DNA from: Sphaerimonospora cavernae
GTDB lineage: Bacteria; Actinomycetota; Actinomycetes; Streptosporangiales; Streptosporangiaceae
Direction: 5' to 3'
Length of the DNA: 64,000 nucleotides
Assembly: GCF_042435035.1 (NCBI RefSeq)
Contig: NZ_JBHMQT010000036.1
Coordinates: 100,047 to 164,046 of the forward strand
Part shown: piece after piece, positions 8,011 to 16,213 of the stretch
Layout: each line of letters opens with the position of its first letter
Numbering within the stretch: position 1 is the stretch's first letter
The notes under the pieces: generated by a model
The model's input: only the letters and a program-made list of their open reading frames with translations
What the model was told of the DNA's origin: nothing
Database searches by the model: none
Translations under genes and position numbers: made by a program

Positions 8011-8048
8011 TGGTGAGCGATACTGGGATCGAACCAGCGACCCCTTCG
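8011..8048 (-). repeat. Displaced 3' end of tRNA-Val: candidate attachment-site copy
   Basis: On the minus strand this segment reads as the 3' half of a tRNA: anticodon-stem edge, variable loop, T-arm with TTCGATC, 3' acceptor strand and CCA. It matches 15218-15255 of the intact tRNA-Val(CAC) at 35 of 38 positions in the same orientation, including a 21-base exact core. No 5' acceptor strand complementary to ATCGCTC is present upstream, so it is not a complete tRNA. This arrangement is what integration into a tRNA 3' end leaves. Confidence 0.65.
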
Positions 8049-8126
8049 GGGCCGCGGCATCAAGGCCGCACGTCTCCAGCGCGCACGAAGCATGCTGGCA
8101 GCAACCGCCAACTGAGCGGTTTGGAG

Positions 8127-10388
8127 CTACGCGAAACGTGCGAGGGTGGTCTGTTCGGTGAGACGGGTGATCACGTTTCGAGCACCGGGAACGTCGAGCC
8201 GCCGGGCGGCAAAAGACAGGGCCAAGAGTTCCTCGCCGATGACTTCGTCGTACTTGTCGATCCTCTTGTCTGGGATCAGCCGAGCCAGATCGGTCGCTGT
8301 GGGCAGGTCGGCTTCGCTCAACTCTCCCAGCAGGTCGGCGGTGGTCTGGGGCGATATTCCGGACAGTGTCAGCGCCAGCCCTTGTCGTGCCACGCTGACT
8401 CCCCTCGTATGCAGGGCAAGCGCGATCGTCGTCATGATCACGTCCCCGCAGAACGGGAAGAGCAGGGTGTCGTTCCCGTAGCCCACGGTCGGGTTGGATC
8501 TCAGGCCGAAGCGGCGGTAGGCGGCGCGGCCCTGCTCCAAGAGGTGCTGGGCGGTCGCATCCAGGTAGATCGGAATGGCGCTTTCCTGGTAGATGCGCCG
8601 CATCTCGGTTCGGATCCGGTCGTGCACCTCTGGACCGGCTCCGATGAAGCGTGGCGGGCGTCCGCCTGACGCTCGCGCGACCTCGACGACCTTCGCCCGC
8701 GTGTCGATGGCGAGGACCCGCCAGCGCCGACCCGCGAAGATCAGCAAAGCGCCTTCGGGGAGTGACTGTTCGATCGGCAGGCTGCCGAGAGTCCGTCCCC
8801 CGTTCACAATCCGATATTCGGTGGGAGCCGCGAAGGCGGCGTAGAAGGTGTAATGGTTGACGAGCTTCTCCCCCGCGTCACCGTGCAGGAGGAGGCCGTC
8901 GGTCTCCTGTCGAATGAGCGTCGCTTTGCCGAGATCGCGCAGCAGAGCAGCGAAGGTCGCGGCGTCGACCAGCCGAAACGGCCCCTGGGCGCAGAGCGCT
9001 CGGTAGGCATCGTTCGGGGTGATGCCGCCATGCTGAGCGATCAACGAGAGAGTCTGCTGCACCAGGGTGGACAGGTGCAGCGCCTTTCCGTGCGGGGGCT
9101 CGTACCAGCGCTGCAGCAGCAGCTCGATCGTCGCGATGGTTTGCACGAGCTGAGCGCGCAGTTCTTCAGCTGGATGCAGCGTTGCTGACAGCTCAGGCTC
9201 GCTGATATAGACCCGCAGGATCGCCGGTCCTCCGCGTCGGCCGGAGCGGCCGAGGCGCTGGCGCAGGGCGGCGACCCCGGGAGGCGCGCCGACCTGGGCG
9301 ATCGACGAGACCGATCCGATGTCGATGCCCATTTCCAAGGTGGAGGTGCAGACCGCGGTGACCGGCCGGGCCCGGTCCTTGAGGCGGGACTCGGCATGCT
9401 CACGGATGTCCTTGGAGAGGTTTCCGTGGTGCGGAACGAACTCGCTCGGCACGCCCGCCTGGTCGCATCGGCGGCTGAGCAGGTCGGTGTACTCCTCCAC
9501 CGCAGCGCGGGAATTCGCGAAGATCAGGTTGTGGGAGCCGCGCAGCGTCGTGAACAGATGATCGGCAATGGCGAACCGGTCCCCTGAGTCCTCCTCGCCC
9601 GTCTGCGGCTCCGCTTCCTTATCGCCGGAACCGTCCAGGGTGGGAAGACTGGGCTGGATATCGACGTAGCCGCGTATCTGCAACTGGAGCTCTTGGCCGT
9701 CGGCGTTCGACACGATCACGGCGACCTTGTCCCCGCTGCCGGGCCGAAGGAAGTCCGCCGCTGCACGCATGTCGCCGAGTGTGGCCGATAGCCCGACCCG
9801 CGGAACCCGGCGGCGCGCGGCCAGGTCGAGCCGATGCATGAGGGATTGCAGCTGTGCCCCGCGCTCGGTTCCCATGAACGAGTGCATCTCGTCGATTACG
9901 ACGTAGCGCAGAGCACCGACCAGGTCGTGCATCTTCCACCCGCGCAGGACGAACATCGCCTCCAGCGATTCGGGGGTGATCAGGAGAATGCCCCGGGGGC
10001 GGTCGACGAGCTTGCTTTTGGCTCCGGCGCCGACGTCACCGTGCCAGCGAGCCACCGGGATATCCAGGTGTTCACACAGCTCATCGAGCCTGCCGTACTG
10101 GTCATTGATCAACGCTTTGAGCGGGCTGATGTATATCGCGGCGAACCCACCCGTCTGCGGTGGATCTGCGGTCAGCGCCGAACAGATGGGCAGGAACGCG
10201 GCCTCGGTCTTCCCGGAGGCGGTCGCCGCGGCGACGAGCACGTCTGTCTCACCCGCGAGCACGGGAGCGGCCGCCGCCTCTTGGGCCGCGCGCAACTCCG
10301 GCCAGTCCTGCTGCCAGATCCACCGTTGAACCTTGGGGTGGAGCAGTTCGAAGGCGCTAGAGCCGGAAGGAGGCAAGGTCGCCGTCAC
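8127..10388 (-). CDS. sngC: Shango-type defence helicase (SngC-like DEAD/DEAH helicase)
   Basis: A 753-residue superfamily 2 helicase of the Lhr-like type. Motif I is ATASGKTE at residues 55-62, motif II is DEMH (~165), motif III is SATLGD (~200) and motif VI is QRLGRSGRRGG (~390). About 330 residues of uncharacterised C-terminus follow. The GTG start at 10388 has AGGAG six bases upstream and lies inside the ATPase gene (32-base overlap), so expression is coupled. TerB protein, ATPase and helicase in this order is the gene set of the Shango anti-phage system. BREX BrxHI is a related helicase, but no BREX core gene is nearby. Confidence 0.82.
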   Translation of the reverse strand: MTATLPPSGSSAFELLHPKVQRWIWQQDWPELRAAQEAAAAPVLAGETDVLVAAATASGKTEAAFLPICSALTADPPQTGGFAAIYISPLKALINDQYGRLDELCEHLDIPVARWHGDVGAGAKSKLVDRPRGILLITPESLEAMFVLRGWKMHDLVGALRYVVIDEMHSFMGTERGAQLQSLMHRLDLAARRRVPRVGLSATLGDMRAAADFLRPGSGDKVAVIVSNADGQELQLQIRGYVDIQPSLPTLDGSGDKEAEPQTGEEDSGDRFAIADHLFTTLRGSHNLIFANSRAAVEEYTDLLSRRCDQAGVPSEFVPHHGNLSKDIREHAESRLKDRARPVTAVCTSTLEMGIDIGSVSSIAQVGAPPGVAALRQRLGRSGRRGGPAILRVYISEPELSATLHPAEELRAQLVQTIATIELLLQRWYEPPHGKALHLSTLVQQTLSLIAQHGGITPNDAYRALCAQGPFRLVDAATFAALLRDLGKATLIRQETDGLLLHGDAGEKLVNHYTFYAAFAAPTEYRIVNGGRTLGSLPIEQSLPEGALLIFAGRRWRVLAIDTRAKVVEVARASGGRPPRFIGAGPEVHDRIRTEMRRIYQESAIPIYLDATAQHLLEQGRAAYRRFGLRSNPTVGYGNDTLLFPFCGDVIMTTIALALHTRGVSVARQGLALTLSGISPQTTADLLGELSEADLPTATDLARLIPDKRIDKYDEVIGEELLALSFAARRLDVPGARNVITRLTEQTTLARFA

Positions 10389-11709
10389 CGAAAGCTCCTG
10401 GCTGAGTCACCGATGCCCGCAGCGCGGGATCCTCGTCTTCTTCAAGCGGGGCCAGATCGGGATTGCTCTCCTGGTCGAGCTCGACCGACGGGAGAATCTG
10501 CCGCCAGTCCGCTCCGGGATTCTGCTCCAGTACGGCCAGCAGGTCGCAGAAGGCTTTGATCGTCGTTCGTGGCGTGCGGAAGTAGGCGTCACCGACGCGG
10601 GCGGAGCAGTGGTGCATGAACGCCGGCAGCGCGTCGTCCGCGAGGAGATAGCGGGACGGGTCACCGACGGCGTAGACATGACGGATCTTCGTCAGCAGGA
10701 CGTAGAGATCCTCCGGAGTCAGCGCGGTGAGGCGGAGAACCGGACCGGAGTAGTCCACCAGCCCGTCCCTGGCGAAGGAGTTCTCCGCCAGTCGCGACTG
10801 CAGTGCGGCATAGCTGTAGAGCCCCCGGCGGGAATCGGTGAGGAACTCGGGGGTGCCGCCGAACACGAAGCCCAGGTGCGCGGCCGTTCCCTGCAGTGTG
10901 TCGTTGACGATGCGCAGGATCTGCTCATAGTTGGCGTTGCGGGCCTGCGTGGAGGCCAGCTTGTAGAGGTTGACCATTTCATCCAGGCACACCAGCATGC
11001 CGTCGTATCCGGCCAGGCGAACGAACCGGCTCATGAGCTTGAGGTGATCGTGGAAGGTCGCGTCGTCGATGATCGTCCGGACGCCGAGCGCGGACCTGGC
11101 CTCGGTCTTGGTGGAGTATTCGGCGCGCAGCCAGCGCACCGCGGCGGCCTTCAACTGCTCGTCACCGGTGTCGTGCCCACGCCAGTAGGCGCCGACGACC
11201 TCGGCGAAGTCGTACCCTCCGGTCATCTCGGCGAGGTGGGCCAGGCGCGTTCGGATCACCTGTCCGGGGTCGGTGCCGGCCTGCTGGGCCTCGGTCAGCG
11301 CGGTGGAGACGAACCTCTCGACGACTGCGGAAAGTGCCCCGCCGTCGGGCTTGGCCCGGGTGGCCATGTTGCGCATCAGTTCGGCGTAGAGGCTGCGCGC
11401 CTGGCCGCCGGTGGAGTGCAGGCGGCGGTCGGGGTTGAGGTCGGCGTGAACGGTGACCAGTTTCTTCTCCAGCGCGATGGACCGCACCAGGTGCAGAAAG
11501 AAGGTCTTGCCCGCGCCGAAGTCACCGATGACGAAGCGCACAGCTGAACCACCACCGGCGATTCGATCGAGGTCGGTCACCAGGGCCTGGACCTCGGGGG
11601 CCCTGCCCACCTGCACATGCCGTTGGCCGACGCGAGGGACTACGCCTGCCCGCAGCGACTGGAGGAGAGCATCGCGCTCACGGGGGCGGATCGGGGTCGT
11701 CGTGGTCAC
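10357..11709 (-). CDS. sngB: Shango-type ATPase (SngB-like, DUF2791/BrxD-like P-loop protein)
   Basis: A 450-residue P-loop ATPase. Walker A is G62-DFGAGKT (62-69) and Walker B is LVCLDE (239-244), followed by a typical sensor stretch (GFVFGGTPEFL). The family is the BREX-system ATP-binding/DUF2791 group, which partners with Lhr-like helicases. The GTG start at 11709 overlaps the stop of the upstream TerB gene (GTGA), and its end overlaps the helicase gene. The C-terminal ~40 residues are acidic and proline-rich and probably flexible. In Shango the ATPase acts with the helicase; the biochemical role is not established here. Confidence 0.82.
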   Translation of the reverse strand: MTTTTPIRPRERDALLQSLRAGVVPRVGQRHVQVGRAPEVQALVTDLDRIAGGGSAVRFVIGDFGAGKTFFLHLVRSIALEKKLVTVHADLNPDRRLHSTGGQARSLYAELMRNMATRAKPDGGALSAVVERFVSTALTEAQQAGTDPGQVIRTRLAHLAEMTGGYDFAEVVGAYWRGHDTGDEQLKAAAVRWLRAEYSTKTEARSALGVRTIIDDATFHDHLKLMSRFVRLAGYDGMLVCLDEMVNLYKLASTQARNANYEQILRIVNDTLQGTAAHLGFVFGGTPEFLTDSRRGLYSYAALQSRLAENSFARDGLVDYSGPVLRLTALTPEDLYVLLTKIRHVYAVGDPSRYLLADDALPAFMHHCSARVGDAYFRTPRTTIKAFCDLLAVLEQNPGADWRQILPSVELDQESNPDLAPLEEDEDPALRASVTQPGAFGDGDLASFRL

Positions 11710-13931
11710 GTCAGCATCTCTCCCAGCAGGTGTCGATTGACCCAGATCGGGTCGTCTCCTTCGAGCAACGGCTCACCGCCCATCTCGTAGGCGGCTTCGT
11801 TGATTCGGTCCAGTGCGCCATCGGGGAGGAGGTTCCATTTCGCCGTAAGGTCCTCGAACTCCCCCCGAGACAACTGCTCCACGTCGGGAAGGCCGCGTAC
11901 GAGACCGGAATGCGGGCCGTCCAGCCCGGCGACCGGATCAGCGGCCTGAGGCGGCGAGGGCGTGTGTGCCGACTCCTCTTCGGCGAAAATCGAGCCCAGC
12001 AATGCCCCCACCCTGGCCGTCTCCTCAAGCTTGGCGGCGATGGCATCGTGATCGAGTTGGACGGCCGCCGGAGCAGTTCGAGTTCCCACAGGGCGGGGAA
12101 TCGCAAAGCCCGGTTCCGGCTCGGCCTGGCGGACGACCACCGGACCGGCCGCTGGAGCGGGGTGAGCGTTCGCCGGCAGGACGGACTTCACCATGGCGGG
12201 ATCGAGTCCGAGTAGACGGTAGATACGACCGAGCGTCTTGACCTCTTCAGGGGAGATGTGGCCATCGGCGGCGGCCACACCGGTGAGGAACTCCGCCACG
12301 TAGGCCCGCTGTTGCTCGTCGATCTCCGCCAGGCGCCGGGTCAGGCCGGTGAGCTTGACCTCGGTGGCGACGAGCCAGCGCAGATGCGCGTGCAGGCGCC
12401 GACGCTCGTCCTGCGTCAGGTGAAGAGCCCGTTCGAGATGATCGCTGAGATGACGCTGCTCGGCTTGCGAGAACTCCCCATCGGCGGCGCTCACAGCCGC
12501 CGCCAGATGGAGCAAAATCGTCGCAGCGCGGTAGGCGTCGGAGGATGCCGCGGTGGGACCGCCCGGAGCGGCGAACAGCACCATGGGACCACTCGACAGA
12601 ACCGGCCCGCCCATGCGCGGATCAGGCTCGATTCCGATCCCCATGCTGCCCAGCAGTTGCGCCAAAGCAATGACGTCTTTCTTCGCCGGCTTGACCGGAG
12701 GCGCGCCCAGCAGTGCGGCGAACTCCTCTGCGGGAACGAGAGCGGTCTCCTGCGCGCCGAGACGGTCCCGCGCCCACTTCACGGCGCGACCCGCGCCTCC
12801 CGAATCGAGGTCCAGCAACTCCGCTGGAAGCAGTGCTTGCGCCTGTACGCTCGCGTGCCGGTCGGGAAAGCGTCCGACGAAACGGCTGTAGGCGTCCAGG
12901 TCGGTAGTACACTCGTCGGCCAACGTCACAAGTTTGCGTGTCGGCGCTGCCAGTGTCAGCACATCCGGAACGCCGGGGAGTGTCAGTCGGGGGTAGCCGC
13001 CGAAGCCCGCGCTGGCGGACCGGTAACCCAGGGAGACTTCCTTACGCCCAGGCCGTACCACCAGCCCCGCGCCATGACGCGCGGCGTACCGCGACCGAAA
13101 CAGCGCATCGAACTGACCGGCGCAGCGCGTCGCCGGAGTTCGCGGATAGTAGTCAGGGTGGGAGCGGATCCAGGCCAACGCCCACTCGGCCGGGACCGGC
13201 CGTCCCTCCGCCGCGAACTCCCCCAATCCCACCCTCAACCGGAACGGCGTCACTTCGCGAGACGCCTCGGGGGGATGCCCGGCGCTGGGCCGCACGTCCT
13301 GGCCTGTCAGAATCAGCGCGTCGAGGACTTGGTCGAACTGGCCCGCATAGTTCCGAAAGGAAGAGCTCTCGCCGTAGATGCTGAGGAGTCGGCGGACCTC
13401 GGCCTGAATGATCGACAGCTCGCGTCCAACCGTGGAACGATCCAGGCGTAAATCGTGCAGAGCCCGTCGTTCCAGGCCATAGAAGTAAAGGAACACATAG
13501 CCGATGGGCACATGTGGATAGCGCCGTCCGTCGGCGAGCCAGGACAGATAGGCGGCGCGCGAGTCCGGCGGAATCGACGCATAGGACGGCCAGTAGTGCA
13601 GGCCCTGTCCCGTCCAATCCGGACGGCGCATGTCAACGGGCAACCGTGGGTCGATCAGCGCCGGTTCGGCCATCTGCCCGGACGCCGACGGCAAACCGGC
13701 ACCCACGTACAACAGTCCGCCGACAATGTTCAGTCCCGCGATGCTGACTCCGAAACCTGGCGGCAGCCAAGGTCCCACGTGAAGCGGCGGAGGCGGCTGC
13801 TGGGGATATCCCGTTTGAGCAGGGACTGCGTGGCGGGGAGCCTGGGCCCGCCTGCCGTCCTGTCCCGATGGCCCATGCGCCTCGGCCGCCCGACGTCCTG
13901 GCTCACTGCGAAAACGGTCAAAGAATCCCAC
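11706..13931 (-). CDS. sngA: Shango-type TerB protein (SngA-like; TerB-N, TerB, TerB-C)
   Basis: A 741-residue protein from the GTG at 13931, which has AGAGGTG upstream on the minus strand; 22 further upstream codons lack support. After a ~60-residue Gly/Pro/Gln-rich tail, residues ~100-300 resemble a TerB N-terminal domain (DWTGQGLHYWPSY, YVFLYFYGLERR). Two acidic helical motifs, AVSAADGEFSQAE and GVAAADGHISPEE, mark the TerB metal-binding core (~490-590), and a TerB-C-like region ends the protein. It is the first gene of the three-gene unit. In Shango, SngA is the TerB-containing component, thought to sense or regulate. Confidence 0.8.
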   Translation of the reverse strand: MGFFDRFRSEPGRRAAEAHGPSGQDGRRAQAPRHAVPAQTGYPQQPPPPLHVGPWLPPGFGVSIAGLNIVGGLLYVGAGLPSASGQMAEPALIDPRLPVDMRRPDWTGQGLHYWPSYASIPPDSRAAYLSWLADGRRYPHVPIGYVFLYFYGLERRALHDLRLDRSTVGRELSIIQAEVRRLLSIYGESSSFRNYAGQFDQVLDALILTGQDVRPSAGHPPEASREVTPFRLRVGLGEFAAEGRPVPAEWALAWIRSHPDYYPRTPATRCAGQFDALFRSRYAARHGAGLVVRPGRKEVSLGYRSASAGFGGYPRLTLPGVPDVLTLAAPTRKLVTLADECTTDLDAYSRFVGRFPDRHASVQAQALLPAELLDLDSGGAGRAVKWARDRLGAQETALVPAEEFAALLGAPPVKPAKKDVIALAQLLGSMGIGIEPDPRMGGPVLSSGPMVLFAAPGGPTAASSDAYRAATILLHLAAAVSAADGEFSQAEQRHLSDHLERALHLTQDERRRLHAHLRWLVATEVKLTGLTRRLAEIDEQQRAYVAEFLTGVAAADGHISPEEVKTLGRIYRLLGLDPAMVKSVLPANAHPAPAAGPVVVRQAEPEPGFAIPRPVGTRTAPAAVQLDHDAIAAKLEETARVGALLGSIFAEEESAHTPSPPQAADPVAGLDGPHSGLVRGLPDVEQLSRGEFEDLTAKWNLLPDGALDRINEAAYEMGGEPLLEGDDPIWVNRHLLGEMLT

Positions 13932-14128
13932 GCGCCCACCTCTTTCGATCACACGCACGATCAGCGGCTCGAGAGGCCGCGTGAATGCGATCAACAAGCA
14001 CCACTGAACACTAGCCCCGAACGCCTTTGTCTGACCGTTCGAGCGATCACCTCGTTATCAACTTGAACCACAATTACGGACAGGATGAAAAACCAAATAA
14101 GGAAGACTCTCCAGCGCTTTTCATGTCG

Positions 14129-14452
14129 TCAGCGGGGGTTCGCGGCACCGAGCACGGGACGCTCGGCATGCTTGGGCGTGACCATGACGCCGGAGATTCG
14201 GCTGGCGAGCGCGAGGACGGCCGGGGATGCGCCGGGCGTGCGGGCCGTGGCCCGTACCAGTTCGATCTTCCCGGCCTGCTCATACGCTTCCGGGTTGGCC
14301 GCGAAGAAGGCGTCGACGAGCTCATACGCGACCCGGCCACGGTCGCTGACCGGGTGTCCGTTGGCCCGCGCCCACTCCCGGATCGCCAAGCTGATGTCAC
14401 GCCCGTAGGCGAGCCGGGTGACGCGGAGTGGAGTGAAGTCGTCATCGGACAT
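14129..14452 (-). CDS. Lsr2 C-terminal-domain DNA-binding protein
   Basis: A 107-residue protein whose residues ~22-52 match the DNA-binding end of Lsr2 (IREWARANGHPVSDRGRVAYE), with the R-G-R element that inserts into the AT-rich minor groove. The N-terminal dimerisation domain of true Lsr2 is absent. Lsr2 silences horizontally acquired AT-rich DNA; an orphan reader beside a defence operon may regulate it or reflect mobile origin. It is upstream of the TerB gene on the same strand, across a ~200-base gap. No clear ribosome site. The 260 bases upstream (14453-14712) hold no gene I can support. Confidence 0.7.
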   Translation of the reverse strand: MSDDDFTPLRVTRLAYGRDISLAIREWARANGHPVSDRGRVAYELVDAFFAANPEAYEQAGKIELVRATARTPGASPAVLALASRISGVMVTPKHAERPVLGAANPR

Positions 14453-14712
14453 GATCGGAAACTACCGATGTTCTCAACGCCTGACAACGGATCGATCTCC
14501 GACTGCGGGATCACGGCTCTCGGGCCATGTCCTTTACAGCGTAGATTTCCAGCTGTCGCCCCGGAGGTGTAGTCAGGAACGCGATCTCGTCGGGACCCAG
14601 CCGTCGGTGGCGCTGCGTCCCTGTACTACACGAGGAAATTCCAGCAGGTCGGTTGTTCCCGGGAACGGGACGCGCTCGATCCCGAGCAGACCCACTTGTC
14701 GTCTCGGGTCCC

Positions 14713-15093
14713 TTATCCGTGGTTTACGGGAACGATGTCCTTGCCCAGCGGCATCAGCGAGATCGGGATCATTTTGAGGTTCGCGATCCCCAGCGGGATG
14801 CCGATGATCGAGATGAACAGCGGGATCGCGGTGGCGATGTGCCCGATCGCCAACCAGATCCCGGCGATGAGCAGCCAGATGACGTTGCCGAGCACCGACC
14901 ACGCGCCGGCGGACGGCTTATCGGCGACGGTCCGGCCGAACGGCCACAGCGCGTAGCCCGCGATCCGGAACGACGCGATGCCGAACGGGATGGTGACGAT
15001 GAGGACGCAGCAGATGATCCCCGCCACGACGTAGCCTAACGCGAGCCACAGGCCGGCGAAGATCAGCCAGATGACATTAAGGACGGTGTTCAT
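14713..15093 (-). CDS. YccF-family inner membrane protein
   Basis: A 126-residue protein built of two similar halves, each with a hydrophobic hairpin (NVIWLIFAGLWLALG and NVIWLLIAGIWLAIG) followed by a second membrane segment ending in P-F-G or P-L-G. This duplicated pattern, giving about four membrane helices, is the YccF signature. The function of YccF is unknown; family members are widespread in bacteria. It lies between the intact tRNA-Val and the Lsr2-like gene, inside the putative island. Confidence 0.82.
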   Translation of the reverse strand: MNTVLNVIWLIFAGLWLALGYVVAGIICCVLIVTIPFGIASFRIAGYALWPFGRTVADKPSAGAWSVLGNVIWLLIAGIWLAIGHIATAIPLFISIIGIPLGIANLKMIPISLMPLGKDIVPVNHG

Positions 15094-15172
15094 AGGGCTA
15101 ACTGTCCCACCCGGCCGGACTCAGCAGGTAGTGGAGGCTCCGGGGGGCAGATCGGGGTCAGACGATCGAAAA

Positions 15173-15199
15173 GCCGGATCCTCGCTCTTAGGATCCGGC
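15173..15199 (-). terminator. Rho-independent terminator of tRNA-Val(CAC)
   Basis: On the minus strand GCCGGATCC and GGATCCGGC form a 9-bp stem around a 9-base loop, followed by TTTTCG. It lies 18 bases after the tRNA 3' end. The same GGATCC-based stem recurs after the tRNA-Val(GAC) gene at 22395-22429. Confidence 0.85.
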
Positions 15200-15217
15200 C
15201 GCTGACCTGGGAAAATA

Positions 15218-15292
15218 TGGTGGGCGATACTGGGATCGAACCAGTGACCTCTTCGGTGTGAACGAAGCGCTCTCCCGCTGAGCTAATCGCCC
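15218..15292 (-). tRNA. tRNA-Val (anticodon CAC)
   Basis: A full cloverleaf on the minus strand. Acceptor GGGCGAT pairs with ATCGCCC, with encoded ACCA at the 3' end; D-arm GCTCAGCGGGAGAGC; anticodon stem CTTCG/CGAAG with loop TTCACAC giving CAC; T-arm with TTCGATC. Its 3' half is repeated at 8011-8048 in the same orientation, making this the probable intact attachment target of the island. Confidence 0.95.
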
Positions 15293-15706
15293 GGGACGAC
15301 CGGCGCCTTGCGGTGCCGACGGGGAAAACCATACCGCACCATCGGGGGTGCTGGCGAAAGGACGCCCGTCGCGGAGGAGGTTCCCCGGACCGCCCCCGGC
15401 GTGACGGTCTGGTGGCATAGCATCGTGATACTTCATGCTCGACCGATACGCACCACCTACCCGCAACGACGGCGCAAGGAAGGCCACATCGACGCGCAAA
15501 CCAGAGGTAAGTATGTGCCTGTCAGCGATGTATGAGCAGGTAGATGACCGAATGTCAAGCTGTGATGTGCGTTACAGAAGGGCCTGGAGGCGGAATCTTT
15601 CCTACAGGTCTCATCGTTCGCCTCGTAGCACGAGCAGCGGACGGAGCCCGTCCGAGCAGCGAAAGCCCCGGTCAGGGGACCCGACGACGAAGAGGTTTGG
15701 CTGACG
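15293..15706. other. Gene-free region between tRNA-Val and the SsgA-family gene
   Basis: No open frame here has a start, ribosome site or recognisable domain. The region must hold the promoters of the tRNA (minus strand) and of the SsgA-family gene (plus strand). A CCCC-GGTCA-GGGG hairpin lies at about 15666-15678, and AGAGG at 15691-15695 serves as the ribosome site for the downstream gene. Confidence 0.6.
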
Positions 15707-16123
15707 ATGAACAGCACCAGCGTCTCTGCCGAGCTGGGCCTTCGGCTTGTGGTCCCCGACCGTACGACCGTCCCGCTGCTCGCCGGGCTGAGCTACACCG
15801 CGGACGACCCGTACGCCATCCGGATGGCGTTCCACGTGGGGAACGACGAACCGGTCGAGTGGATCTTCGCTCGCGAGTTGCTGACGGTGGGCATCGTGCG
15901 TCGAGTGGGAGATGGGGACGTCGAGGTCTGGCCGGCCCGCTCCGACCGGGAGCGATCGCTGCACATCAGCCTCACCTCCCCCTTCGGGCAGGCCCTGTTC
16001 GAGGTGCCGCTCGCCCCGCTGACCGAGTTCCTGCACCGCACCTATGAGCTGGTCCCGGCCGGCCGCGAGACCGACTTCATGGATCTCGACGAGGAGCTCG
16101 GCAACATGCTCTGGAGCTCCTAG
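15707..16123 (+). CDS. SsgA-like sporulation/cell division protein (SALP, SsgB-like)
   Basis: A 138-residue protein of the SsgA-like family, which occurs only in morphologically complex actinomycetes and controls FtsZ recruitment to sporulation septa. Family features include LRLVVPD near the N-terminus, DPYAIRMAFHVG, VEWIFARELL and GDVEVWPAR, and a C-terminal DLDEEL helix. Its length and N-terminus are closest to SsgB, the most conserved member, but paralogues cannot be excluded by eye. It is monocistronic, downstream of a ~400-base gap. Confidence 0.85.
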   Translation: MNSTSVSAELGLRLVVPDRTTVPLLAGLSYTADDPYAIRMAFHVGNDEPVEWIFARELLTVGIVRRVGDGDVEVWPARSDRERSLHISLTSPFGQALFEVPLAPLTEFLHRTYELVPAGRETDFMDLDEELGNMLWSS

Positions 16124-16213
16124 CTTCCAAACCGTTACGAAACTCGCCCGCATCGTCCTCTCGCGCCGCATAGCCTCCGAAGTGGATCATCTCTTCCCTC
16201 CGGAGGGCGCGCG

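Noticed and set aside
8011..8117. A complete tRNA (Ser- or Ile-like) on the minus strand
   Set aside because: The T-arm and CCA are present, but no 5' acceptor strand pairs with ATCGCTC, the anticodon stem allows only a 6-base loop and the length is wrong. It is better explained as a displaced 3' end.
7883..8161. Frame containing DTGIEPATP-like sequence
   Set aside because: It is the antisense reading of the tRNA-Val 3' fragment, not a protein gene.
8127..13931. BREX type 2 system
   Set aside because: The ATPase and helicase resemble BrxD and BrxHI, but there is no BrxA, BrxB, BrxC, PglZ, methylase or Lon-like gene; the TerB protein points to Shango.
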